Below are positions 1-7,868 of a DNA stretch of 33,521 nucleotides, one piece after another (within the stretch, counting starts at the first letter, position 1; every line of letters begins with the position of its first letter). The stretch comes from Bacillota bacterium (GTDB lineage Bacteria; Bacillota; Thermosediminibacteria; Thermosediminibacterales; Thermosediminibacteraceae). A program made the position numbers and the translations under genes. Below the pieces are notes generated by a model. That model ran no database searches. It worked only from the letters and a program-made list of their open reading frames with translations, and was not told the origin of the DNA. Where the stretch lies: NCBI GenBank assembly GCA_003242255.1, contig QGUT01000007.1, positions 1 through 33,521 on the forward strand. Reading direction: 5' to 3'.

Positions 1-73
1 CTAGAGACTTTTGAATGACAGTATACCTTTTTAATTGTTCTTGAGTCATCAGATAGCGCACCTCATTCCTCAT
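1..73 (-). CDS. N-terminal fragment of an insertion-sequence transposase (runs off the window)
   Basis: Read on the minus strand, the first 24 codons give a peptide starting MRNEVRYLMTQEQLKRY and continuing through TVIQKSL to the window edge. From memory this resembles the start of ISNCY/IS1202-type integrase-fold transposases, where an MTQEQLxRYxVI segment precedes a helix-turn-helix. The start could be the ATG at 73 or, with a better ribosome site (a GAGGTG nine bases upstream), the ATG at 49. Two copies of a 9-bp sequence lie just upstream, as expected at an IS end. Only the N-terminus is visible, so family assignment is an inference. Confidence 0.5.
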   Translation of the reverse strand, partial: MRNEVRYLMTQEQLKRYTVIQKSL

Positions 74-110
74 AGTGACATTTTATCACGATAGTCTACA
101 AAGTGACATT
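74..110. repeat. Two direct 9-bp repeats at the putative IS end
   Basis: AGTGACATT occurs at 74-82 and again at 102-110, 28 bases apart, immediately upstream of the minus-strand transposase start. Repeated short motifs like this often mark the terminal region that a transposase binds. The element's outer end is probably near 110, but the other end is outside the window, so no target-site duplication can be checked. Confidence 0.4.
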
Positions 111-145
111 ATCATAAAATAACTACAATTTCATGCAAAAAGGAC

Positions 146-174
146 TTGCATTTTTCCAAAGTTTAAGTTATAAT
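146..174 (+). promoter_or_regulatory. Promoter of the first tRNA operon
   Basis: TTGCAT at 146-151 and a perfect TATAAT at 169-174 are separated by exactly 17 bases. Transcription should start near 181, about 54 bases before the first tRNA. Confidence 0.75.
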
Positions 175-185
175 AAATCTTGCGT

Positions 186-234
186 TCGGCAATAAAGCCG
201 CAGACATGGCTCAGCTGAGAATGAGTAGTTAAGT
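186..234 (+). other. tRNA operon leader with a D-arm-like relic
   Basis: The leader holds a short CGGC/GCCG hairpin around 187-200 and the sequence GCTCAGCTG (209-217), which recurs in the D-arm of the next tRNA at 244-252. It may be a relic of a decayed tRNA 5' half, or chance. No complete tRNA can be folded here. Confidence 0.25.
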
Positions 235-310
235 GGGGACGTAGCTCAGCTGGGAGAGCGCTACATTCGCATTGTAGAGGCCGTGGGTTCAAATCCCATC
301 GTCTCCACCA
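235..310 (+). tRNA. tRNA-Ala (anticodon CGC)
   Basis: A full cloverleaf is visible: acceptor GGGGACG pairs with CGTCTCC, including the G3:U70 wobble that marks alanine tRNAs. The anticodon stem CTACA/TGTAG encloses the loop TTCGCAT, giving anticodon CGC. The T-loop is GGTTCAAATCC and CCA is encoded. It reads GCG codons. Confidence 0.96.
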
Positions 311-318
311 GTATTCAT

Positions 319-394
319 GGGCGCGTAGCTCAGTGGTATGAGCGCTTGACTCACATTCAAGAGGTCGCAGGTTCGATCCCTGCCGTGCCCACCA
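319..394 (+). tRNA. tRNA-Val (anticodon CAC)
   Basis: Acceptor GGGCGCG pairs with CGTGCCC (one G:U). Anticodon stem CTTGA/TCAAG encloses CTCACAT, giving anticodon CAC for GTG codons. The T-arm GGTTCGATCCC is canonical, the discriminator is A and CCA is encoded. Confidence 0.95.
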
Positions 395-416
395 TAATCA
401 ATATCTTCTTTCTTGT

Positions 417-492
<76 letters not shown>

Positions 493-514
493 TTATTTTA
501 TACTTCACACCACT

Positions 515-541
515 GGACTCCCAAAATGGGGTCTATTTTTT
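515..541 (+). terminator. Terminator of the first tRNA operon
   Basis: GGAC(T)CCCA at 515-523 pairs with TGGGGTCT at 527-534 around an AAA loop, with one bulged T, and is followed by a run of T residues up to 541. It sits 22 bases after the last tRNA. Confidence 0.6.
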
Positions 542-765
542 ATGCCGCATTTTGCGGCAGAATCCTGCCTTGAGTTTCTTCTTCATCGGCCCGTCTTGCG
601 ATCTTGCCAGTACTAGTGTCCCTATGAAAGTGGAATTGAGAGCAATGAAATTAATGCAAAATTTCAGAATTAATGATAATATATAAATTGAGGTATGTCC
701 GTACGTGAGTTCGCGCTAAAATTAAGAAATAGAATATTCAGATTTTTAATAAAATAAATATTGCT
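542..765. other. Spacer without a convincing gene
   Basis: A 7-bp hairpin (TGCCGCA, 543-549, with TGCGGCA, 553-559) opens this stretch. On the minus strand one frame stays open from about 718 down to a TAG near 535 and ends in a basic tail (MKKKLKAGFCRKMRHKK), but it has no upstream start codon or ribosome site. It could be the decayed end of a transposon gene or a non-autonomous element; nothing here is diagnostic. No clear sigma-A promoter for the downstream transporter was found. Confidence 0.3.
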
Positions 766-782
766 AGGAGGTGGTCTTTTCC

Positions 783-2183
783 ATGAAAAAGCTTTTGTCC
801 GCAAGTATAATTTTAGCTCTGATTTTAAGTCTATTGTTGTCAGGGTGTTCTAAACAAGACCAGCCTAGCGATGACGCAGGGGCCATTGAAACAGTGACAA
901 TTGAGGTAGAGTCCTACGGCTCTCCGGCAGATTCGACGAGGGTAACTAATTTACAGGAAGCGGCAGAGGAATTAAACAAAATCCTCGAACAGAAAGGCGA
1001 TAGCAGAAGGGTGGAAGTTAAGGCTAACCACGTTTCCTCCGGATATGAAGAGTACAACAAAAAATTCATGTTGGCCCACAAATCCGGGGGAGGAGCTGAT
1101 ATCAGGACAATAGCTCATACCGATCTTTCCATGATGGTCGAGGGAGGATACCTGTTGCAACTTGATGATTATGTAAATGGCTCCGAATGGGGCGAATATG
1201 TAAAAGATATATATCCAAACTTATGGGAAGCCGCTAAATGGAATGGGAAAATTTACGGAGTGCCCCAGGATACAGAAGTGAGAGTAGTATATTACAGGAA
1301 AGATGTTTTGAAGAAATTAGGGTGGTCCGATGAAGAAATTGATTCCCTGCCAGAGAAAATTAAAAGTGGCGAGTTTACTCTGGAGGATATGACGAAGGTA
1401 GCGAAGGAAGCTGTGGAAAAGGGGATTGTAAAAGCCGGCATTTACCACAGGCCGAATAACGGGCCGTATTTCAGCGCCTTTGTATATGCCTTTGGGGGCA
1501 AGCTTTATGATGAAAGTACCGGGAAATTAGTATTCGATAGGAAAGCTATAAAGGATACTTTAAATTACTTCTACCGAATTGCTCAGGTGGAAAAGGTTCT
1601 GCCTTCGGGCATGACTTCCATGGAGTGGAGGCAAATCCACAAGGATTGGGTAGAAGGCAGAGTGCTTTTCTGGTACGGCGGAACCTGGCATTGGGGAGAA
1701 TATCAGACCGTCGACTACCACAGTGAATTGGGCAAATTGACTGAAGACTACATGTTTGAGAATATGGGGTATGCTTTGGTGCCCGCAGTAGCCAAAGGTG
1801 GAAGACCTTTATCCCTTTCTAACCCTTACCTGTACGTGGTGAACAGCAATACCAAACATCCGGACCTTGCCTTTGCGCTTATTGCTCTTGCATCCCAGCC
1901 CAAGTATAACGTCAAGCATGCGGTAAATTCCGGCCACCTCGTCATAAGCCCTGCTGCGGCGGAAGACCCGCTGTATAAAGAGAACAGGTTCTTAAAAGAT
2001 GTGCAATATATGTTGGATTATACTACAGTTCAGCCCAACCACCCGGAATTTTCAAAATTCAGCAGTGCCCTCTTTAAAGCGATTCAGGCTGTCGAAATGG
2101 GAGAGTACACCCCTGATCGGGCAGTGGAATGGTTGGAAGAACAGGTAAAAAATGATATAGAAGAGATAGTATTTGTGAATTAA
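783..2183 (+). CDS. ABC sugar transporter, extracellular solute-binding lipoprotein
   Basis: This is a 466-residue family 1 solute-binding protein that would capture a sugar, oligosaccharide or similar solute outside the membrane and deliver it to the two permeases that follow. The N-terminus is a lipoprotein signal: MKK, a leucine-rich core and the lipobox LLSGC with Cys22 as lipid anchor. The mature part has the length and aromatic-rich pattern (YYRKDVLKKLGW, WYGGTWHWGE) typical of MalE-like proteins. The ATG at 783 is chosen because AGGAGG at 766-771 lies 11 bases upstream; an upstream in-frame GTG overlaps that site. It is the first gene of a four-gene operon. The substrate cannot be told: no glycosidase or regulator is linked. 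Confidence 0.9.
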   Translation: MKKLLSASIILALILSLLLSGCSKQDQPSDDAGAIETVTIEVESYGSPADSTRVTNLQEAAEELNKILEQKGDSRRVEVKANHVSSGYEEYNKKFMLAHKSGGGADIRTIAHTDLSMMVEGGYLLQLDDYVNGSEWGEYVKDIYPNLWEAAKWNGKIYGVPQDTEVRVVYYRKDVLKKLGWSDEEIDSLPEKIKSGEFTLEDMTKVAKEAVEKGIVKAGIYHRPNNGPYFSAFVYAFGGKLYDESTGKLVFDRKAIKDTLNYFYRIAQVEKVLPSGMTSMEWRQIHKDWVEGRVLFWYGGTWHWGEYQTVDYHSELGKLTEDYMFENMGYALVPAVAKGGRPLSLSNPYLYVVNSNTKHPDLAFALIALASQPKYNVKHAVNSGHLVISPAAAEDPLYKENRFLKDVQYMLDYTTVQPNHPEFSKFSSALFKAIQAVEMGEYTPDRAVEWLEEQVKNDIEEIVFVN

Positions 2184-2217
2184 AAAAGAAATAAAAATAG
2201 GTAAGGTGGTGGTTCCT

Positions 2218-3198
2218 TTGTCGGAATTAGAAGCTAAAATCTTGGAAAGGGTCACCGCAAAAAAGGCTTCCATGGAAGGGGTGCGCAAATTTTTCACCGC
2301 CTTACCTTTCCTTGGGCCTTTTTTGTTCCTCATCATTCTTTTTTACCTGGTGCCGGTGATCTTGACTTTTACGATGTCTTTAACCAGCATGGACTACGCC
2401 CTTGAGTGGAATTTCGTGGGCTTAAAAAACTTTGTGCGTTTTTTTCAGGATAGCAGCGTAAAAATAGTAGTCCTCAATACGGTTAAATATGTGGTTTATA
2501 CGCTGATGATCAACGTAGGTTTTGGATTTTTTCTGGCCGTTGCTACCAGTTATTTCATAAAAAATGAAAACTTAAGGCTCGCTTTCCAAACGATATGGAT
2601 GCTGCCCAGAATGACCCCTCCGGTAGTCTATGCCCTCTTGTGGCTGTGGTTTTTGGACCCCACCGAAGCCGGAACGCTGAACAGCGTGCTACACAAGCTG
2701 TTCGGTTTACCCGCCCAGAATTGGATATTGAATCATCCCATGAAGGTAGTAATAGTCGCCAACGGCCTGATAGGCACTTCCCTGGCCATGGTCGTGTTTT
2801 CGGCGGCCATTAAGTCCATACCTGTTGACTATTTCAGGGCGGCCAGCGTCGATGGAGCTTCCGATTGGGATGTCGTAAGGCATGTGATCGTTCCCTTTTT
2901 AAAATGGCCCATAATGTTCATGACTATATGGCAGACTCTGTCGCTTATAACCTCCTACGAATACATTTTGCTCATCACCGACGGAGGACCTCTAAACAGG
3001 AGCGAAGTGCTGTCGCTTTTTTCGTACCACAAAGCCTTCAGCAACTACGAGTTTGGCTACGGGGCAGCCATCTCTACGGTTCTGGTAATCTTTGCAGTGA
3101 TTCTCGCTGTCGTTATGTTAAAGGTCTTCGGATATGACGCAATAATGATGAGAGGTGAAATCGATGAAAAACGGGATAAAGACCACATCTCTTTCTAG
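2218..3198 (+). CDS. ABC sugar transporter permease, MalF type
   Basis: This 326-residue integral membrane subunit has about six hydrophobic helices. The cytoplasmic coupling loop (AASVDGASDWDVVRHVIVP) matches the EAA motif of binding-protein-dependent permeases, which docks on the ATPase. The N-terminal tail before the first helix is about 35 residues. The TTG at 2218 is the preferred start because AAGGTGG at 2203-2209 lies eight bases upstream; the in-frame GTG at 2206 is inside that site. The gene begins 34 bases after the binding protein and overlaps the next permease, so translation of the two permeases is probably coupled. Confidence 0.9.
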   Translation: MSELEAKILERVTAKKASMEGVRKFFTALPFLGPFLFLIILFYLVPVILTFTMSLTSMDYALEWNFVGLKNFVRFFQDSSVKIVVLNTVKYVVYTLMINVGFGFFLAVATSYFIKNENLRLAFQTIWMLPRMTPPVVYALLWLWFLDPTEAGTLNSVLHKLFGLPAQNWILNHPMKVVIVANGLIGTSLAMVVFSAAIKSIPVDYFRAASVDGASDWDVVRHVIVPFLKWPIMFMTIWQTLSLITSYEYILLITDGGPLNRSEVLSLFSYHKAFSNYEFGYGAAISTVLVIFAVILAVVMLKVFGYDAIMMRGEIDEKRDKDHISF

Positions 3199-4015
3199 GG
3201 CGGCAATCTATATCTTATTGATTATACTGAGTTTGCCCATATTATTGGGGTATTTGTGGCTTTTTTCCGGCTCCATTTCCGATGAGTTAGAATTTGGGAT
3301 TGTGCCCAAAAGGATAACTTTTGAAAACTGGAGGTTTTTGTGGAGCGATATAACAATAGGCACGAAGGTGTTCCCGAATATCTGGCCCATAACTTTAAAT
3401 AGCCTCCTGCTTTCAGGGAGCATCACCCTTTTAGAAGTCTTGATCAGTCTACTGGCCGGTTATGCCCTTTCCCGGATGAACTTTCCGGGGAGGAATTTCA
3501 TCCTAAAAACTACCATCATACTCCACGCTTTTCCAGGGGTGGCTCTTTTGATCGCCCTTTATTATGTGTTGAATTACATCGGCATGATAGACAAAATTGC
3601 GGGGGTAGTGCTGGTAAAAGTCGCGCTGGAATTGCCGATGGCTACCTGGATGATAAAGGGTTTTTTTGATGAAATATCTTGGGAAATTGAATGGGCCGCA
3701 TATATGGATGGCTGCTCGAGGCTCCAGGCGTGGTATAAAATCATCCTGCCCCAGATAAAGCCTGGCATAGCGGCTGTCGCCCTATTCGCCTTTTTGGCCG
3801 GATGGTCGGAATTCATCTATTCCTATACATTTATTTTCAGCAGTGAAAATTACACTTTGGCTGTGTTCCTGAAAAATTTGATAGGCGATTTCAGGTTTCT
3901 CGATTACGGCTTGTTAGCAGCAGCCGGCTTGTTTTACATGATACCGGTTATTGCCTTTTTCCTCATTTCCCAAAAGTCGCTGGCCACGATAAAATTTGGA
4001 GGCATAAAAAGGTAA
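3164..4015 (+). CDS. ABC sugar transporter permease, MalG type
   Basis: This second permease has 283 residues and pairs with the upstream one to form the channel. Hydrophobic helices start right after a short N-terminus, and the EAA-type loop (AAYMDGCSRLQAWYKIILP) is clear near residue 190. The ATG at 3164 follows GAGAGGTG by six bases; the alternative GTG at 3155 overlaps that site. It overlaps the end of the previous gene by 35 bases, typical of MalF/MalG pairs. The product ends in a basic tail (FGGIKR). Confidence 0.9.
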   Translation: MKNGIKTTSLSRAAIYILLIILSLPILLGYLWLFSGSISDELEFGIVPKRITFENWRFLWSDITIGTKVFPNIWPITLNSLLLSGSITLLEVLISLLAGYALSRMNFPGRNFILKTTIILHAFPGVALLIALYYVLNYIGMIDKIAGVVLVKVALELPMATWMIKGFFDEISWEIEWAAYMDGCSRLQAWYKIILPQIKPGIAAVALFAFLAGWSEFIYSYTFIFSSENYTLAVFLKNLIGDFRFLDYGLLAAAGLFYMIPVIAFFLISQKSLATIKFGGIKR

Positions 4016-4031
4016 GAGGAGGGAAGGGCGA

Positions 4032-5126
4032 ATGGAAGTGACGATGATGAACGTAGTGAAGCGCTTCGGCAACTTTAAGGCAGTAGACAACCTAAGTTTG
4101 ACCATAAAGGACGGGGAATTCGTAGCTTTGCTTGGACCGTCGGGCTGCGGCAAAACTACTACACTGCTTATGTTGGCAGGAATCTATAAACCGGATGCGG
4201 GGGAAATAATCTTTGACGACAAAATTGTAAACGATGTCTTACCTAAGGACAGAAATATCGGCATGTGTTTTCAAAGCTACGCCCTTTATCCCCATATGAC
4301 CGTGGAACAAAATATCGCGTTCCCTCTGAAGCTAAAAAAGTTGCCGAAAAAAGTCATCGACGAAAAGGTCAGAGAAATTGCGGCCAAATTTCGTATAGAG
4401 CACTTGCTGAAAAGATATCCGGGTCAAATTTCCGGCGGGCAGCAGCAGAGGGTCGCCCTGGCCAGAGCCCTCATAAAAGAACCCAATCTGCTTTTATTAG
4501 ATGAACCCCTTTCAAATCTGGATGCGGGACTTCGAATCTCGATGAGAGCAGAGATCAAAAAGCTCCAGAAGGAATTGGGAATAACCACTGTTTTTGTCAC
4601 CCACGACCAGACGGAGGCCCTGTCCATGAGCGACAGGATTGCTGTGATGAATAAGGGGAAACTTCAGGCCATAGGCACGCCCGAAGATCTGTATATGAGG
4701 CCCAAAAACATGTTTATAGCCGGTTTCATAGGCAATCCTCCGATGAATTTTCTAGAAGTCGGCTATATCATGGATGGTGATCGGGTAACCCTCAAAGGTA
4801 AAAATTTTGAGATATCGCTTCCCGAAGAAATATCCAGGACTTTTATAAAAAAACAAAATAACGAAAGGATAGTTATGGGCATCAGACCCGAGCATCTTTC
4901 GGTAGGAGCCGAGGCTCCCAACACTATTAAAGGTGAGATATATGTAGTGGAACATTTGGGAAAAGACAAGCTGGTAGATGTAAAAGTGGGCGATGACAGA
5001 ATAAAGGTGCTGACGGGTCAGGATTTTGAAGGGAAAATGGGGGATACGGTAAACCTTCATCTGGATTTCAAAAATGTCCATCTTTTTGATGCCGCCGATG
5101 GAAATTCGATGAAAAGGGTAGCTTGA
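4032..5126 (+). CDS. ABC sugar transporter ATPase, UgpC/MsmX/MalK family
   Basis: This 364-residue ATPase energises the importer. Walker A is GPSGCGKTT (35-43), the ABC signature is SGGQQQRVALARAL, Walker B is LLLLDEPLSNLD and the H-loop is VFVTHDQ. The C-terminal third carries a TOBE-type beta domain containing GIRPEHLSV, as in MalK and MsmX. GAGGAGGG eight bases before the ATG supports the start. Many Firmicute sugar importers share one distant MsmX ATPase, so having a dedicated ATPase in the operon means this system is self-contained. A strong terminator follows directly. Confidence 0.92.
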   Translation: MEVTMMNVVKRFGNFKAVDNLSLTIKDGEFVALLGPSGCGKTTTLLMLAGIYKPDAGEIIFDDKIVNDVLPKDRNIGMCFQSYALYPHMTVEQNIAFPLKLKKLPKKVIDEKVREIAAKFRIEHLLKRYPGQISGGQQQRVALARALIKEPNLLLLDEPLSNLDAGLRISMRAEIKKLQKELGITTVFVTHDQTEALSMSDRIAVMNKGKLQAIGTPEDLYMRPKNMFIAGFIGNPPMNFLEVGYIMDGDRVTLKGKNFEISLPEEISRTFIKKQNNERIVMGIRPEHLSVGAEAPNTIKGEIYVVEHLGKDKLVDVKVGDDRIKVLTGQDFEGKMGDTVNLHLDFKNVHLFDAADGNSMKRVA

Positions 5127-5130
5127 CGCC

Positions 5131-5164
5131 GCTTTCAGGCTTTTAGCCTGAAAGCAATTTTTTT
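5131..5164 (+). terminator. Terminator of the ABC transporter operon
   Basis: A perfect 10-bp stem (GCTTTCAGGC, 5131-5140, with GCCTGAAAGC, 5146-5155) with a TTTTA loop is followed by AA and seven T residues. Confidence 0.92.
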
Positions 5165-5171
5165 ATATAAT

Positions 5172-5191
5172 AACGCCCAAAATCCGGCACT
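5172..5191. promoter_or_regulatory. Upstream copy of a candidate operator
   Basis: The core GCCCAAAATCCGGCA (5175-5189) matches the reverse complement of the downstream palindrome at 5248-5262 at 14 of 15 positions. It ends against the -35 box of the antiporter promoter. The regulator is unknown. Confidence 0.45.
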
Positions 5192-5219
5192 TGAAACTTT
5201 TCGGCATTATTGCTAAAAT
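5191..5219 (+). promoter_or_regulatory. Promoter of the NhaC-type antiporter gene
   Basis: TTGAAA (5191-5196) and TAAAAT (5214-5219) are 17 bases apart. The start site should fall near 5226, between the two candidate operator copies. A further CGGCAT half-site lies in the spacer. Confidence 0.65.
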
Positions 5220-5245
5220 ATAAAACAAACGCTTAATATTAGGCA

Positions 5246-5265
5246 TATGCCGAATTTTGGGCATA
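5246..5265. promoter_or_regulatory. Candidate operator palindrome downstream of the -10 box
   Basis: TATGCCGAATTTTGGGCATA is an imperfect 20-bp palindrome with symmetric TATGCC/GGCATA arms. Together with the inverted copy at 5172-5191 it brackets the promoter, the usual layout for repression, perhaps with looping: the centres are 74 bases apart, close to seven helical turns. Confidence 0.45.
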
Positions 5266-5301
5266 ATTGAAAGAGTATATGAGTAAAAAAGGAGGATGGA
5301 G

Positions 5302-6984
5302 ATGAAGAATAGGAAGCTTATATTAATGGGCGCTGTTGTTTTGTTACTTTTTGCTGCCGCCATCCCTGCCCTGGGAAGTGGCGAGCAAGCAGAGGCTCCT
5401 GAACATTACGGCTTCTGGTCCATTTTACCCCCTGTTCTGGCCATCAGCCTTGCGATTATCACCAAGGAAGTCTTGAGTTCACTGGTCATCGGGATAATGG
5501 TGGGTGCCCTGATTTTGACGGGGGGAAATTTACTTGAAGCCTTCGAAAAGGCCCTGGAAATCCTGATAAACACGGCGGGAGACCCTTCCTGGAATTTCAG
5601 GGTGCTGATTTTCATTACCCTTTTGGGTTCCATCATAGGCATGATTTCCAGGGCTAATGGGCCTCAGGCCTTCGGCCGATGGGCGGAAAAGAATATAAAG
5701 TCGAGGAGCACATCCCTTTTTATGACCTGGCTCCTGGGAGTCCTGATATTCATGGACGATTATTTCAACTGCATGACCGTGGGCACCGCCCTGAGGCCGG
5801 TGACGGACAGGTTCAAAGTATCCAGGGCGAAGCTTTCGTTTATCATCGATTCCACGGCAGCTCCAGTGTGCACCCTGGTGCCCATATCTACCTGGGTGGC
5901 CTACGTCGCTTCGCTGATGATACCGCTCTTTACCCAGTACGGTTTGAACTTAAACCCGTACAACGCCTACATCCAGATGCTGCCTTACGCCTTTTATCCC
6001 TGGCTCATAGTGCTCATGGTTCTCATCACATCGTTTACTGATCTGGAATACGGGCCCATGGCTCTGGCCGAATACAGGGCTCTCAGCGGCAAAGGCCTGT
6101 GGGATGAGAATCTGGCAAAGACCCCGCCAGGGGATGAGTTTGAGAGCATGGAGAAGTCGGAAAAAGGCACCGCTATAGATATGGTACTTCCGTTGGTGGG
6201 GCTTATCGTAATAACGCTGATCTGCATGGCCTACAGCGGAGGATTTTTCGATGGCAAAGCCGGGATTTTCGAGGCCATTATGAATTCCGATTCGGCGACA
6301 GCACTGGTATGGGGATCCACGATCACTCTGTTTTTGACCGCCGTGTTTTATTCGGTGCGGGGAGTGGTCCGCCTCAAGGATTCGATGGAAGCCGTGATCC
6401 AGGGTGCCAAGTCGATGATGGTGGCGCTCTTTATACTCTCTCTGGCCTGGACCATTGGCAGCATATGCCAGGAATTGGGCACGGGGCTTTATGTTTCGAG
6501 CATCATGTCCGAGACATTCCCGGCCTGGGCGGTGCCGTTTACGCTATTCGTCCTCTCAGCCTTCATAGCATTTTCCACCGGCACGTCCTGGGGCACCTGG
6601 GCCATAATGATCCCGATCGCCATACCGCTGGTGGTGGCTATGGATATCAATTTGCTGCCTAGCCTGGCGGCGGTCCTTTCAGGTGGAGTATTCGGGGACC
6701 ACTGTTCTCCGATTTCGGATACTACCATCATGTCGTCGACGGGGGGAGCCTGTCCTCACATAGAACACGTAAACACCCAGCTGCCCTATGCTTTGACGGC
6801 GGCGATCGCATCAGGGGTAGGTTTTTTGATAACCGGATTTGTTGAAAATCCCCTGATCGTGTGGCTTTTCACCGTAGCACTGTTTTTCGCGGTGGTTTAT
6901 GTGCTCCATAAGTTATGGGGAAGCCCCACTCTTGCCGAGGAACATGCGAGCGGAAAAGGTGTGATACGGGAAGAAACAATATAG
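5302..6984 (+). CDS. NhaC-family Na+/H+ antiporter
   Basis: This 560-residue polytopic membrane protein belongs to the NhaC ion-transporter family. It shows a hydrophobic N-terminal segment that resembles a signal peptide, then about a dozen transmembrane helices. Conserved family stretches include FMDDYFNCMTVG in the first half, FSTGTSWGTWAIM, and GDHCSPISDTTIMSS in the second half, where buried acidic and polar residues would bind the cation. The ATG at 5302 lies six bases after AGGAGG; the earlier in-frame ATG at 5296 abuts it. It is monocistronic, with its own promoter. Some members of this family carry organic anions or amino acids rather than sodium, so the substrate is not certain. Confidence 0.83.
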   Translation: MKNRKLILMGAVVLLLFAAAIPALGSGEQAEAPEHYGFWSILPPVLAISLAIITKEVLSSLVIGIMVGALILTGGNLLEAFEKALEILINTAGDPSWNFRVLIFITLLGSIIGMISRANGPQAFGRWAEKNIKSRSTSLFMTWLLGVLIFMDDYFNCMTVGTALRPVTDRFKVSRAKLSFIIDSTAAPVCTLVPISTWVAYVASLMIPLFTQYGLNLNPYNAYIQMLPYAFYPWLIVLMVLITSFTDLEYGPMALAEYRALSGKGLWDENLAKTPPGDEFESMEKSEKGTAIDMVLPLVGLIVITLICMAYSGGFFDGKAGIFEAIMNSDSATALVWGSTITLFLTAVFYSVRGVVRLKDSMEAVIQGAKSMMVALFILSLAWTIGSICQELGTGLYVSSIMSETFPAWAVPFTLFVLSAFIAFSTGTSWGTWAIMIPIAIPLVVAMDINLLPSLAAVLSGGVFGDHCSPISDTTIMSSTGGACPHIEHVNTQLPYALTAAIASGVGFLITGFVENPLIVWLFTVALFFAVVYVLHKLWGSPTLAEEHASGKGVIREETI

Positions 6985-6998
6985 GAAGATGAGCGGCC

Positions 6999-7027
6999 TT
7001 GCTATTATTATACTGGTGTGTTAAAAT
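6999..7027 (+). promoter_or_regulatory. Promoter of rex
   Basis: TTGCTA (6999-7004) and TAAAAT (7022-7027) are 17 bases apart. The -10 region lies inside an AT-rich GTTAAAATTTAA stretch that loosely resembles clostridial Rex sites (TTGTTAA-type halves), so autoregulation is possible but not demonstrated. Confidence 0.5.
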
Positions 7028-7074
7028 TTAATCGAATATTGAATTCGGGCACTAAGAACTAACCGGAGGAAATC

Positions 7075-7740
7075 ATGAGTTCCAATGGGGTCAGAAAGGT
7101 GTCTCTGGCGGTAATAAAAAGGTTACCCAAATACCACAAATGCCTGGGAGAACTCCTTCAAAATAACGTGGAGAGGATTTCTTCCCAGGAATTGGGGCGC
7201 CTCTTGGGGTTTACGGCATCTCAAGTAAGACAGGATTTAAATAATTTCGGGGAATTCGGGCAGCAAGGCTACGGCTACAATGTGGAACAGCTTTACAACG
7301 AGATTGCGAAGATTCTGGGACTCAACGTGGAACACAAGGTGGTAATAATAGGAGCCGGAAAGTTAGGGCAGGCCTTGGCCGGTTACCGTGATTTTGAGAA
7401 GCACGGATTTAAGATACTGGCCATGTTCGACGTCGACCCTAAACTCGTGGGTTCAAAGGTGCGCGACATTCCCGTATACGACGTGAAAGACCTCATATAT
7501 TATGTAAATGAAAACGAAATCGACATAGCCATAATAGCGGTGCCCCGAGAGAGTGCCCAGGAGATAGCCGACGCTCTCAGCAAGACCCTGATAAAAGGGA
7601 TATGGAATTTTGCTCCTGTCGAGGTGGATGCGGGGCCGGACATCCTGGTGGAGAACGTTCATTTGCTGGATAGCCTCCTGACTTTAAGTTATAGGATGAA
7701 CGAGAGCAAATTGATGGAACGCCTGGAGAAGGAAAATTAG
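7075..7740 (+). CDS. rex: Redox-sensing transcriptional repressor Rex
   Basis: Rex senses the NADH/NAD+ ratio and represses fermentation and respiration genes when NADH is low. The 221-residue length is typical. The N-terminal winged helix spans about residues 5-80, with the recognition region SSQELGRLLGFTASQVRQDL. The Rossmann domain begins with VVIIGAGKLGQALAGY, the dinucleotide-binding glycine motif, and the C-terminal helix that swaps between subunits follows VHLLDSLLTLSYRMNE. GGAGGA four bases before the ATG supports the start. The gene is monocistronic between a promoter and a strong terminator. Confidence 0.95.
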   Translation: MSSNGVRKVSLAVIKRLPKYHKCLGELLQNNVERISSQELGRLLGFTASQVRQDLNNFGEFGQQGYGYNVEQLYNEIAKILGLNVEHKVVIIGAGKLGQALAGYRDFEKHGFKILAMFDVDPKLVGSKVRDIPVYDVKDLIYYVNENEIDIAIIAVPRESAQEIADALSKTLIKGIWNFAPVEVDAGPDILVENVHLLDSLLTLSYRMNESKLMERLEKEN

Positions 7741-7744
7741 AAAA

Positions 7745-7775
7745 ATCCCTGCCTTACTCGGCAGGGATTTTTTTT
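7745..7775 (+). terminator. Terminator of rex
   Basis: ATCCCTGCC (7745-7753) pairs with GGCAGGGAT (7760-7768) around TTACTC and runs into at least seven T residues. Confidence 0.93.
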
Positions 7776-7868
7776 ACATTTATGTTACGATTATACTTTT
7801 GTGGGAGGATTCGGAGCGAAAAGGTCGAAGAATGTTATATGCTATACTTTACGGAGGGAAGTTGTGGC

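Noticed and set aside
7016..7034. A Rex operator in the rex promoter
   Set aside because: Only a loose TTAAAATTTAA similarity to the known clostridial half-sites; too AT-rich to separate from chance.
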